Shown one piece after another: positions 35,458 to 46,416 of a stretch of 64,000 nt of DNA. Numbering within the stretch: position 1 is the stretch's first letter; the number at the start of each line of letters is the position of its first letter. Origin of the DNA: Neonectria sp. B-13 (Eukaryota > Ascomycota > Sordariomycetes > Hypocreales > Nectriaceae); contig NOKP01000001.1 in NCBI GenBank assembly GCA_002682825.1, forward strand, positions 622,501 through 686,500, in the 5' to 3' direction. A program made the translations under genes and the position numbers. The notes beneath the pieces are model-generated. The model made no database searches, had not been told where the DNA came from, and worked only from the letters and a program-made list of their open reading frames with translations.

Positions 35458-35850
35458 ATGTCTTATTATATCTATATCGTGGAGTCCTTGGGCCTGCCTC
35501 GCAATCATCATGCCATTTTTGTTCGAATGGACGAAAAGAAGGGAACTGGCCGTCTGTTCCAAGTCACGGGGAATATACAATGGGGGATGGAGTACGAATG
35601 TCGAGACACGATGGCACCAGAGCAGTCCAACTCATACTTGTGCAAGACTCGGCTAGGCTGGGTAGCAAGCTCAGACCTTGAACGGATCGATGAGATTTGT
35701 CAATCCAACCCACCACCGGTGAAGCAATTTAACGGACCTAAGCGTCTCAACCCAAGAGTGCCGTTGAGGCGTTGTCAAGAATGGACTGCAGAGACGGTTC
35801 AGCGTCTGAAAGATGACGGGATTCTGGTATCCGAATCTGGACGGGGATAA
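35458..35850 (+). CDS. Small conserved fungal protein of unknown function
   Basis: A single-exon frame of 130 residues beginning MSYYIYIVESLGLPRNHHAI. It contains GTGRLFQVTGNIQWGMEYE, then PPPVKQFNGPKRLNPRVPLR and RCQEWTAETVQRLKDDGILV. This layout (short beta-rich N-terminal half, then the P.K.F.GP.R......RCQEWT..AI..L...GIL end) is shared by many ascomycete hypothetical proteins. I recall no biochemical role. No signal peptide or membrane span. The frame is clean and probably expressed. Confidence 0.75.
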   Translation: MSYYIYIVESLGLPRNHHAIFVRMDEKKGTGRLFQVTGNIQWGMEYECRDTMAPEQSNSYLCKTRLGWVASSDLERIDEICQSNPPPVKQFNGPKRLNPRVPLRRCQEWTAETVQRLKDDGILVSESGRG

Positions 35851-37156
35851 ATACCAACCCGATTTCGTGTCTTGGCAATCAACAGTAGAGCTTATACATC
35901 TAGCTCGTCCTCCGAAGCGTAATCTTCATCGAGGCATATGCCAGTAGAAGGAAAGACATTGGGTGATGGGAAGAACTAGTACCACATCATCAAAGATGGG
36001 GATGTGTTGCAGGGCAAGCCAGCAGATCACTGCATCAAAGAGTGGCTAGGTAAAGGTTGAGATGGATTGTATTGCTTGTTGCTGCTGGTATTACCATTTG
36101 TAAGAGAATTTATTTACCAGAGTCTTTCAGTATATTCCCCTTCGAGACCAATGTACCACTCAGACTTCAAATATTCATTCACATGGTCGTTGTTTATATA
36201 ATGCCACTTAACCATCAAGACATACTGGGCACGTCTTGATCTCAATTCTCTCTGGTGTTGGCTAGCCCGATGTTGCTCTTCTCGGGGCCGGAATTATTTC
36301 GTCGTCGTCGTACTCTTAGTCGTCCTTATACACAGGCTTTTATTTACAAAGGCATAGACCCTTGCTTCATACTATCTTCTGTGCTACTGTTAAAATCGGT
36401 TTGGTTCGTGGTGGATGCTCATCCGTTGGCGCTGCCGTCATAGCTGTTGCTGCTGCTGACGATGCAGTTAGTTAAGTCGGCCGAGACGGGTCTATCGTTT
36501 CCATTGACATTCTTCTCATTACTACTCATATCATGTCAACCTTCCTCTCCCGACGCATTCAGGTAGATACGATGGGAAAATGAATACGTGTGGCTAATCC
36601 TAGGCTAGCAAAAGGGAGACGAATGGAGTAGAGAAACCCCGTGTGTGTGGTGGAATAGCTGTCTTGCGTAGCCTTCGCGATGTGTCTAGGTAGCGGCTCT
36701 CGCTGTGCTAGGCAAGGAAAGCCGAAATATCATACCGAACACTCGCTACTAAATCGATACACGCTCAGGTCAAGAGTCAGGATTGAGAGTAAAGACATAC
36801 ATCCGACTTACTCCTGTAGTTAGTGGAAAGGCTCTTTGATTACGACACAACTGACCCGGTCTATTTTTGGAAAACATCAAAAATATTGGGAGCAAGCCTG
36901 AGATGGAGTGCTGTGATGTGTATTTTTAGAGCCGTAAGAATAGTTTTCTCTGAGAACCGTGAATCCTGATCAGGGTACATAATCCACTAGGCACTACTCG
37001 GGGATCGACTAATGTGCCTTCAATGTATGCCTCGAGTCTACCCTGAACTGGAGCCATTGTAGGCCTAAGAGTGCCTGAGGCTGCCTCCATTCCATCGTTC
37101 AACAAATCAAGACTTGCAGTGAGTGCCAGGGTGTGACTACACTCCAATTTCTTACT
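35851..37156. other. Gene-free stretch of 1.3 kb
   Basis: No frame with protein character. Short trinucleotide runs occur (TCGTCGTCG near 36300; GTTGCTGCTGCTG near 36446). The right end is the downstream side of the minus-strand permease. Confidence 0.45.
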
Positions 37157-38919
37157 TTAGGCAAGCTTCTCGTCATCCCTCTGTACTGCTACTCCTTCCT
37201 CCACCCTGTCAGTGGTAGAGATACCTAGCTGGGACGTATCCCAGCCCTGGCTCTCGAGGTACTCGCGAAAGCGTTTGTCTTCTTGTGTGATAGTATCCTG
37301 GCCAACGTTCGGAATGCAGAACAAGACAATTGCCGCTGAAAGTATGCACAGACTCGAGGCAACCCAGAATGGATACTGGGCTGAAGCGACAGTACCTTCG
37401 CCTCCTGCCTTTTGAATATAGGGGAACACCCAAGTTCCGACAAAGGCCCCGATCTTGCCCACCGCCGCAGCAATGCCGTAGTATCTTCCTCTTACGCCCG
37501 TGGCGCAAGTTTTAGCAGCAAGGAGACCTATGTTGTTCCCTGGTCCCAATTCTCCGAGCGAGAGAAAAATGCCATAGACGACAGCGAATGCCGCCACGTG
37601 CTGTTCGATCTTGGCATAAACCCCGGCCATGATGAATCCCACAAGAGCTTGGAGAGTAACACCAAGTACCAATGTGTATCTGGGACCGATCCAGTCACTG
37701 ACAAAGGCACCAATAAGAGTGCCTGGAAGGTAAAACATGTTGATGACGGTATTCCACCCGAAAACTGTCGTTAGTTTCGCCTCATCGCCGTAAATTCCAG
37801 CCAGGATGGAAGATGAGTAAATGCCAAAGGCGTAGACAGAAAACTGTACTCATTAGTGATTTACGACTTGGAAAGAACTCAGCGACTTCGACTAGCAGAC
37901 TTACATTGTAGAGAAACCATACAAGGCTCACGCAAAGGAGGCGCCACCAGTAGAAGCGCAGGACGAGCAAGTAGGGAGTTTGGCGTTTCATAGATTCGCG
38001 GGCAAATTCTTCGGGCTCCTTCAGTCTTAGCCGCAAGACAAATAGAACCATAGGAAAGACGACACCAATGCCAAGGCTGGTTCTCCAGATGGTGCTTAAG
38101 TGGCCATTGTGGCATGCTGCCGCGAGCACATCTAAACTGGATGTTAGCGAGCAACCGAAAGCGTGAGATCGAGATTCTACTAACAGGGAACAAACGCCCC
38201 GATGACAAACCCAAAATCAATCATGGAATTTGTGAAAAGAATAAACCAGCGATTCCGAGTTCCTTCTTTCATCTTGCCGCTCGTCTCAGCACAACCGACG
38301 CTGCCAGCCGGGTATTCTCCTATCGGAACGTGAGCATTAGCTTGCGAGGAATCATGGAAAGGCCGTCTTACCGCCAATACCGATTCCGACAAAGAAACGC
38401 CAAGCTGTGAGCATATTGAACATCGCCACAGAGTCACCTTGGTAATATGAACCGGTGGCCAGGGCGGTAAAGATGATGAGAATGACAGTGGAGACCATCA
38501 AAGAGTTCGTGCGCGACCAGTGATCAGCGAGGAAACCAAACAAGAGCTGGCCTACGACGGTGCCGACAAAGGCAATGTCGGAAACATATTTGAAGGCATT
38601 GGAATTGGCATAAACATCTCCGTACTGCAGCTTGAGGGTGGTATTTACTGAACCAATGACCTAGACGACACGGTTAACCCTTGTTAGACGCGTATAGTGA
38701 GAAGACGTGAAGCAAATCACGCGAAGTTATCGGAGAGTCGTATCTCACATTGTTGATATATCCGTCAGAGAAAAGCCCAGCACCACAAGCAAAGACTGGT
38801 AGTGCAGTTTGGAACAAGGAGCCTTTAGGGAGTGCCGGCGACGTGTCGACATCTTCGTCGCTAGTTGGGCGGGCCGAGTCCACGGGACTCTCCTGACTCC
38901 TCTTCTTGGATCCGAACAT
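37157..38919 (-). CDS. MFS transporter, glycerophosphoinositol permease-like (GIT1 type)
   Basis: Five minus-strand exons: 38919-38749, 38660-38372, 38319-38185, 38131-37905 and 37843-37157, giving 502 residues. Junctions are GYINN/VIGSVN, GIGIG/GEYPAGS, GAFVP/YVLAAACHNG and WFLYN/FSVYAFG. Twelve spans are visible. The loop after span 2 has GFLADHWSRT, the MFS D-R signature. The block GEYPAGSVGCAE and the second-half FGWNTVINMFYLPGTLIGAF are typical of the GIT1/phosphate-sugar branch. Likely a proton symporter for glycerophosphodiesters or phosphate-linked solutes at the plasma membrane, with substrate inferred from the family. Intact. Confidence 0.88.
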
Positions 38920-40890
38920 TTGTACGGATTTGAGTGAGGAGATTCGTGTGCGACAGTTGGCGACACGGAAAAGATGAGAAGATGAGGCACTGGTTGGTGC
39001 ACGCTGTTGTGGAAGAGGAATGATCGACAGTGTCAGATGCAGGTTATGAGGCCGGGTTTAGATCACACAAGGACGGCTAAGCGGCCAAGACAGATCGAAA
39101 TCTCTGCGTACCGTCGGAAAGAGGACAGTTTATCGGTGTCAAATAAGGAATAGCTGAAGGGGAGATCCACTGCTGCCTGTCTGTAGGCGAATATCATGTA
39201 GGAATACACAGTCGCTCGTGGAGAAGATTCCCGGCGTCATGCTAGGGAGCACATGCACATGTACGACCACGACGAATGATAGCCGGGCTGTATTGTGTTT
39301 CATTTGCTCATCCTGCGATTCACTGCTCCACTGCGTAGCAAAGGTACGTTTGTTGGTGCGGCGATGCCGAGGCGCCGGAGTCAAGCCGTCAAAGAAGGCG
39401 ATCCATGAGTGACACGGATGGATGGATTCAGTTCCTGGTCGTCAGCCGAACACATGTGCGTGCCGGTGAGGGGTGAGTTGGTTGGACCACTCGCTGTAAG
39501 TCCCAAGGCCGCTGACGTAGCAGTCTCAGACTTAGCATCGCCTGAAAACTGCCCGCCGCCGATTTCTTTCCTTGTTGGGCAACACACGACCCCATGTAGC
39601 CCACGGGGTCAAGCTAGTCGGAAGCTCGATGCCGGGGGTGCTGATACCACTCGATGCTCGGCTCACTACTCTGTTGGCGCTGTGGGATGCAATTCGGACT
39701 TCACTGAAGAGCACGGGGTTTGCGAAGGAGCCCTAGGCCCCTTTATCGTCTTAGCTCAGGCTTGATCGCCTGTATCCCCGCTCCAGTCGTAACGTAACGT
39801 TTTCTTCGTGGACCAACAAGTTTGACGCCGCTCGCAACCTTTACGGCAGGTCGCAAACATCTGTGCCGCAAGGGAGTGGATCTCGTTCGGAACATGGACC
39901 GGGTAACACGGCATTTTGCAGGCCTCAAGATTAGGACTCCACCTTCAGTACAAGGACCAGAACGAGCAGCGAAAATTCAATTATACGAGCATCCCGCTGG
40001 ACAGGACCCTTCTCCCCCACATTGCCAGGCATTGCTACGTACCACTTTCTAGTTGTCCATGATCATCTTACCAGCTTTTCTTCGTCTCCCTCCCTCGTCA
40101 TGATTCGATTGATCCTTTCAAATCGACACGATGATGCCTCTGGTGCCCTCATTTGATTCGCAGCATTTGAACAATGCGTAAACAGATCAGATATAGTTGA
40201 TGGGGGTTTACCTAGGCCTACTTGTCGCAGACTCGCTCATACCTTCTATTGTTTGCCTCATCTTAGAACTAACTTAGCATGAAAGGCAATCGTGTGCAAT
40301 GAGGATTAGCTGTGCCTGATGACTTTTCACGGAATAATTCCCAACACCCCTAACGACAAAAAAATTACTCCAGAGCCCTAGAACCATGATTTTGGCTTAT
40401 TGAGACTTATCATGGAATGGACATGTCATGCCGCAACGTTGCGGAAAACATACTCAGCCACCCTACGGCGATTGGCATTTGGCAATAGAGCCCAGTCTTT
40501 CTATTGGAGGGCACCAATAAACAAAAGAGCAAAGTAATCTCTCACATTAGTGTTCAGTAGATAGGCATCTTAAAAGTAAATACATATTGTTATATTTAAC
40601 AAACACCAACGTAGTCACATCTAAGTCGACTGATGCAAAATTTCCCGATGCTTGAAACCCTAAGTTGAACAACTCACTTCCGGGAAGATCCCGTAAGGTT
40701 TCAACGTCCTTGATACTTTGCACACTAATAGTGACTACCTTTATTAAATCATCCTCTCGTATAGTGAGTAGCGAGCCGAACCCTACTCTATATGCTCCGT
40801 TTCCCACCAAGACACCAGGTAGGTCTGACAAGGCGGCTACCCTTTTCTACTACATGCGCTTATAACCCCACTGCCGATAACGCAAATCTG
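38920..40890. other. Long intergenic stretch with one doubtful frame
   Basis: The first several hundred bases are presumably the promoter of the permease. A minus-strand frame at 40547-40831 (MSDLPGVLVGNGAYRVGFGS and onward, 94 residues) has a protein-like start but no family, and might be a remnant. A frame at 39409-39765 on the plus strand lacks support. Confidence 0.35.
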
Positions 40891-42045
40891 TCAAATTCTA
40901 GACTCACGAATTGCCACTGCGAACGATCCCGCACCCCCGGGTCCCAGAATAGCAGTAGCTGCAACAAGATAGACCAACTCTTGAGTCTCGCTGGGTGAAC
41001 CAGACCTTTTTTCCTCGGCACCCTCAGCACCCTCCTGTCGCGACAGCAGCAGGTGCGCAAACAGGACGGTCGTAAGACATACCACGATCCAGTCCCACTG
41101 CGAGAACAGATGAAAGTTCTCCAGCAGCGCGGTGTACTCGGTCGACATGCCCCCGGTCGTCGTCAGTGTCTCGATCGGATCCTCCAGACCATGGGCTGGG
41201 ACGAAAAGTCGTGTCAGCGATGCGTCTTTGTCGCGCGAGAGCAGAGCGCCTGATACGGTGTAGAAATGAACTGCCGAGGCGACGATGCCAGCGATGATCA
41301 GGGACGTGATGCTCCACTTCTTGGATTCCTTAATGGATGACGCGGTTGTGCCCGACGGCTTCTGGGGTAGGATCGATGCGAGGCAGAGATGGAATCCGAG
41401 TACAGCAAGGGGCGCTGCCTGGAAGAGCGCAATACATCCGTGATGCAGCTCTGAGCCGCCAAGTCCCATCCACGCCGGTGCGAAGACCAAGAGCGGCTGA
41501 AGTAGGATTGCCGACGTCGTAAAAGGCAGCGCCGCAGCCTCGTTGAAGGGAACTACGGCGTCGCGCAACTGGGCCTTGCTACTGCAGATGACATACAAGT
41601 ACAGAGGTAGGACTATGGCGGCACCGTTGGCGTTCCAGAGGACCATGGCCCAGGCCGGATACTTCAGAAACCAAGATCTCACGCCGCGCCGGCAGGATTC
41701 GACGAGGACCCAGAGGTTAGCGCAGGCGACGGCGTAGTTGATGTCGAAGAAAAGAAGGCGCGGCTCCGTGGAGAAGGAGTTTGTGAGGATGTCGTAAAAG
41801 GCAGAGAGGAGGGTGAGTTGCTCGTCTACGAGGTTGAGGCCTAGGTACGAGGACCGGAGAGGTCGGCCGTCTGGGAACTGGCGTGTGCGCATTACTGTGT
41901 CGAGGCGGTCAAACATACCGTTGAAGAAAGCGTAGCCCCAGAGCCCCCACACGCCCAGGGCGCTGAGGTACAGGAATTGCGTTCTGGAGGTCTTGATCAT
42001 GGTGTGGTTTGGTGTTGTTGTTCCAGTTGTATGGGTGTCGATCAC
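40891..42045 (-). CDS. Eight-span membrane protein, meroterpenoid terpene-cyclase-like (MacJ/AscF class)
   Basis: A single frame of up to 384 residues; the second Met (42000, MIKTSRTQFLYLS) may be the start. Eight hydrophobic spans are visible, including QFLYLSALGVWGLWGYAFF, YPAWAMVLWNANGAAIVLPL, ALPFTTSAILLQPLLVFAPA and WSITSLIIAGIVASAVHFY. Acidic residues sit at span ends (FFDINYA, VVPFNEAA). Length and layout fit the larger membrane-bound fungal terpene cyclases that protonate an epoxide of a farnesylated polyketide, rather than the seven-span, roughly 240-residue Pyr4 type. That assignment is by recall and by context: an epoxidase fragment starts 360 bp away on the other strand. No introns, no lesions seen. 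Confidence 0.55.
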   Translation of the reverse strand: MIDTHTTGTTTPNHTMIKTSRTQFLYLSALGVWGLWGYAFFNGMFDRLDTVMRTRQFPDGRPLRSSYLGLNLVDEQLTLLSAFYDILTNSFSTEPRLLFFDINYAVACANLWVLVESCRRGVRSWFLKYPAWAMVLWNANGAAIVLPLYLYVICSSKAQLRDAVVPFNEAAALPFTTSAILLQPLLVFAPAWMGLGGSELHHGCIALFQAAPLAVLGFHLCLASILPQKPSGTTASSIKESKKWSITSLIIAGIVASAVHFYTVSGALLSRDKDASLTRLFVPAHGLEDPIETLTTTGGMSTEYTALLENFHLFSQWDWIVVCLTTVLFAHLLLSRQEGAEGAEEKRSGSPSETQELVYLVAATAILGPGGAGSFAVAIRESRI

Positions 42046-42403
42046 AATTGATTGTGTCTACGATGCACTGGAATCGGTGACCTGATAAGTATTTACGATA
42101 TTGTCATCCCGGCAAGAGCTACAGCAGCAAGCTGGCAGCGTTCCTACGGGGTGCCCGCCGCGGTGTTACACGGCCCGGAACGGCTGCATCGGCCGAGTCG
42201 GTCGCCACGGAGCGGGGCCGAGCGGCCGCTCATGCCCGATTGGCCGGGTCAGTCCGTTCCCCAGATCACCGACTGGGACGGAGGACCAGGTGACGGATCC
42301 GAGGTCCCGATTTCTCCTTGCCCGCGCAAAACCTTCTAATTCAACTGTGAGTACCTATACCCCGACCCGAATATCCTTAGTTTGTTTACAATAGAGACAA
42401 CAG
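42046..42403. other. Gap between cyclase-like gene and epoxidase fragment, GC-rich
   Basis: A divergent spacer of about 360 bp. 42140-42300 is markedly GC-rich. A splice-donor-like GTGAGT at 42355-42360 and an acceptor ACAACAG ending at 42403 suggest the spacer contains the last intron of the truncated epoxidase gene. No FAD-binding exon lies upstream. Confidence 0.45.
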
Positions 42404-43052
42404 ATAGGTAACCCCCAACTCGGCTCTCGGCGGCAACACAGCCATGGAAGATGCTGTCGTTCTCGCCAACACCCTCCACGCGCTGCTCAATGCCCACCCG
42501 AACAAGAAGCCGAGCGACGTTGAGCTGCGCGAAGCGATGCAGCGGTACCAGGACGGCCGCGTCGACCGTACACGCGCCATCGTCAAGGTCGGCGGCGACC
42601 TGACGCGGCAGCAGGCCTATGACGGGTGGAAGGCATACTTCGTGCAGCGGTGGCTGACGCCCGTCGTCGGGCTGGACGCGCTGGCGAAGAATATCGCGGG
42701 GTTGTGCGTTACAGCGCCGAAGTTGAGTTATGTGGACTTTGAGGAGGAGAGGGGGGTGTTGCTTTGGCAGGATACGTTGGCTACTGAGCAGGAGAAGGAG
42801 CGGGCTTTGCAGGAGAAGAGAGTGGTGGGAAAGAAGAATGGGCACCTAGAGAGTGGCTGGTTGAGATCGTGGAGAGGATGGAGTGGTGACTTCGAGTCGA
42901 TCCTCCCGCAGTTGCTCGCAGTCTTAGTGGCCTTGTGGTCGGCGATATGGCTTTTCCACTTAGGGTTCTCCCGGCAGTATATCCAGGGGTTTAAAAGGGA
43001 GACATCTAGTTTTGTTATGGGGCATAACGGAACATACGGAGTCTCAGAGTAG
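42404..43052 (+). pseudogene. C-terminal exon of a FAD-dependent epoxidase (PaxM-like), N-terminus missing
   Basis: After the acceptor at 42403 one frame reads VTPNSALGGNTAMEDAVVL, the third FAD-contact motif (D..H...P..GQG.N.A.EDA) of FAD_binding_3 monooxygenases. REAMQRYQDGRVDRTRAIV and QRWLTPVVGLDALAKNIAG follow, then a C-terminal membrane helix ILPQLLAVLVALWSAIWLFH. The C-terminal anchor is typical of epoxidases in indole-diterpene and meroterpenoid pathways. The N-terminal two thirds, including the GxGxxG Rossmann motif and the DG motif, are absent because the cyclase-like gene starts 360 bp upstream in the other direction. The remaining exon cannot fold into an active enzyme. Confidence 0.8.
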
Positions 43053-43524
43053 AATAGCTATCATGTGTTACATGTGAAAGTGTAATGTAGTGGAGTTTCA
43101 CTTTAACCCATTGGCTTTCATCTCTTGATCTTTAAAATATATGCTTTATGATCATCCCATCAAGCGATCAAACTTGTCACTTTGAATATGACTACCATGA
43201 TTTACCGAGATTTAGGAGTGATATGCTCGCGCAATGTACACGATAAGAGCTAGATTAAGTAAGGCATATGCTGACATCTGAGCTCATGAAGAACATAACC
43301 TAAGAGAACAGGTGTATGATCTCTGAACATTCTCGTAACGAGATTTTAATTGTGATTAATCAATTCACCTCCTTCATGGGACTATTTGAGAGACTATAGA
43401 TGATGCTTCCCCGGAAAATGGGATGATAACAACGACAAGAGCTCCAGAATTGGCCCACCTTGTCCACCTTTCATTGGGTGCATCTTTGCTTTTAACCAGA
43501 AATTCCGATTAACGCCCCTGTCTC
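43053..43524. other. Intergenic region
   Basis: No gene seen between the two convergent transcription units. Confidence 0.4.
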
Positions 43525-45733
43525 TTAAGCTACAGTGGCGGCTGCCGCACTCTTTTCGCCTTTAAATCTGGTTTTCTACCTCGCGCGTCAGAACAATGGC
43601 CAAAAAAGGGTCAAGTGTCATCGGATACTTACCAGCAGCGGGATAGAGCACACGAAACTCAGCGCGGCGGCTGCCAGAAAGAAAGCCCATATGGTTTTCA
43701 TGGCGCTCGCGATCTCGGGGATTACAAGAGTCTTATCGGCTTCCGAAAGCGCCTGAAATGCGGTGCTGCTGGTACCCGCGATGAGGTTGCCAATCTCCTT
43801 CGAGGAAACGTCGGGGAGGGCCCTGCCGACCTTGTCGACGGCTACGTTGTGGAACAGGCTACCGCTGATGGCAAGAAAGAGTACCATGCCGAGATCTTGG
43901 GCTGAGAGTGGTTTAATTGTGTTAGCTATCGATTCTGTAAAGTGGTTTAACAGGACAGGGGTGAACTGACAAATGGTCATGGCGCTAACGGCGTTGGCGA
44001 TGTCGTGGACGGGAACTAGAGACTGTATGATGGCGAAACTAGCTACAATGTAGCAGCCAGCGCCTGTTCCTACGAGGATGTTGTAGCCATAGATATTGGC
44101 ATTGGGCGTGGTGTCATTGACGGTGTCTGAGAAAGACGTTAGGAACGGTGCCTTTCGATGTGGTTGGGGACGTGAGGGCGCCAATTATGGCAGAACGGTA
44201 GAGAGGGAAGAGACCTACACATCAAAGCGGTGCCGACGAGTGCTAGTGTGCTGCCTCCGATGTACCAGACGGAGATCCATCCGTATCTGGGCATCAAGAA
44301 GCCGTTGATCATGGAGGCGACCACCATGAACATTATCAACGGGAGCAGGCGCACACCCGCATCTAGGGCACTGTCACCCTGGTGAATGTTAGCTCAAAGG
44401 TTCTTTCGTTATCTTGAGAACATACCTTGACGAATTGGAAGTACAACGGGATGTAGTACGTCATGGCCTAGGAAAGCTGTCAGCGGGCTCTGTTTCGAAT
44501 GTAATTTGGAGTGGCTTACGAGGATGATCCCGGATGAGAAGAAAACCTGAAGCTGCATATTGATAAGTGTGAGCTGCTTGAAGAAGTGCAAGGGATACAG
44601 TCGGTTCTCCTTGGAGACCAGGGGGTGCAGCTTCAGCAGAACGATGAAGGCGACCAGGAGAACACCCGTGACGACCCACAGCACAATGACTGTTACAGAT
44701 CGAAACGAATAGACGACTCCGCCGAAGGTTAGAACCACAGTTAGACAGGCAGATCCGGCCAAGAAGATTACGGCGTTGACCCAATCGACGAGGCGGAACT
44801 TTTCGGCCAGCGTCTTGGTGGGCTGCGGATCGACATTGGGGAACAGCAGGAAATAGGCTGGTGCGAAGGCTGCGCCGACGGGAAGGTTGACGTAGAATCC
44901 CTAGTCTTTGGTTAGCAATTTGGAGTCGGGATAATGGGGAGAAGCCACACACCCATCTCCAGGTGGCACTGCTCGCTGCGAATGCGCCGCCAACCTACGG
45001 GACACAAGGTAATTAGCACATAGTCGGCGAGGCGTAACAATGAGGCATCGTTGTCTTACCACTGGACCGAGCACGCTTCCAAGTCCCCAAACAACGGTGC
45101 TCCCAGAAAGATACGCAGGCTTCTCCTGGTCATTGCAAAGCACAGACACATAGGTCAAAGTGCCTGAGTACATGCCGGAGCCGCCGACGCCGGCAATGAC
45201 ACGACCAATAATGAGGGCCTCGATGTTGGGGGCGGCACCACAGAGGGCACTGCCGGCCTCGAACAGGAAGATGTTGAAGATGTAGACCCATTTGATGTTG
45301 AATACGCCGTATACCTTGCCCCAGAGGAGGATGAACATGGTGCCGAGGGCGAAACCCGTGCCGATCCATGACAGTAGCTCGAGGTGGCCGAAGTCATTGA
45401 TGATGGCCGGCTGAATGTTGGCGACGATGGTGTTGTCGAGGGCGAAGAGGAGGGTTGTGGAGAGCATGGCGGAGTAGGCAACGGCCCACTGGGCGCACGT
45501 AAATGAATCATTGTCAGTATAGGTAAATGCCGGCGTCGAGTATCTGTCTGTCTGTATGAGAGATTACTCACCTTCCAGCCGTGGATGTTGCGAGGGCTGG
45601 TCTTCTCGACTGATCGGGCGCTGTTGTTGCTTCCGACGAGCTCGCCAGGGCTTTGGCTGCCCGACTCTGCCGTGTCTGCAGGCTTCTCGGGATGCGCCCC
45701 GTTCGGGCCCGGCGAGGTACCTACTGCGCTCAT
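43525..45733 (-). CDS. MFS efflux transporter (DHA2, 14-span type)
   Basis: Nine minus-strand exons are inferred: 45733-45572, 45488-45060, 44994-44953, 44900-44520, 44467-44426, 44378-44219, 44126-43971, 43901-43633 and 43575-43525. All junctions are in phase (for example IHGWK/WAVAYS, GPV/VGGAFAA, TWRW/GFYVNLP, SIPLL/KTRFKGE). FALDNTIVANIQPAI and WGKVYGVFNIKWVYIF match motifs D1 and A of DHA2 transporters; ASSATWRWGFYVNLPVG is the family block in span 5. The N-terminus is a Ser/Pro/Gly-rich cytoplasmic tail. Such pumps export secondary metabolites or toxic compounds. Its position amid cyclase, oxygenase and PKS remnants suggests it served that cluster. About 560 residues, apparently intact. 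Confidence 0.9.
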
Positions 45734-46416
45734 GGTCGGAAAGATCAGGAGGTGGTATCGACGATGACGGAAATTGGAAATTTTGTGTGGTCAAAGTTTT
45801 CCGTAGGCAGTTTGAGTGAGTTCTGCATAAGCGAGGGCGAACTTGCAGGTTCGCAGGAAGAATATACCACTTCGGAAGGGTGGACGAGACGGAGGACGGA
45901 CACGGGACGGACACGGAGGCCAAGAAGGCCCACTTGGATTGTCAACTCCGTTCCGACCGACGGAGTGCTATCATTGGATGACAGCGAGTCCGCTTAAGGC
46001 GCTAGTCCGCTCGACACCGAGGAAAGCTGCCGATTGGCTAGAATAGAAGCGACTTACATGCAATTTTGGATGGTGACTAGATGGAATGAGTTGAAGGAAT
46101 ATTCTTTCAGATTGCTGGCGAAAAGAAAGTTAAGTCCAAATTCAACAGTTCTGCTGTTCGCCGAAAAGAGCTTTGAGGAGATGCACGTGAAGGCAGTAGG
46201 TTTAAGGCGGCGAAGACGCAGTTCTGCCCGCACCTAACTTTAACTAGGTCAGTTTCAACGAACGGCGACAAGTAGTAAAACCTTGTTTGACAATGAAAAT
46301 AAATATTTCTCATTCGAAATTTCTCTCGTTGCGTCTATGTAAACTTTCCATCATTGGTTTCTCTCTTTCTCTCGTGTAATTTAGGCTTGGGCCACCTTGG
46401 TCCAATATTGGCTCTT
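45734..46416. promoter_or_regulatory. Upstream region of the efflux transporter
   Basis: This stretch lies between the transporter start and the 3' end of the flavin monooxygenase remnant. It has no coding frame with support. Confidence 0.35.

Noticed and set aside
39409..39765. Plus-strand open frame of 118 codons
   Set aside because: Low-information composition, overlapping minus-strand frames and no recognisable domain; it lies in the presumed promoter region of the permease.
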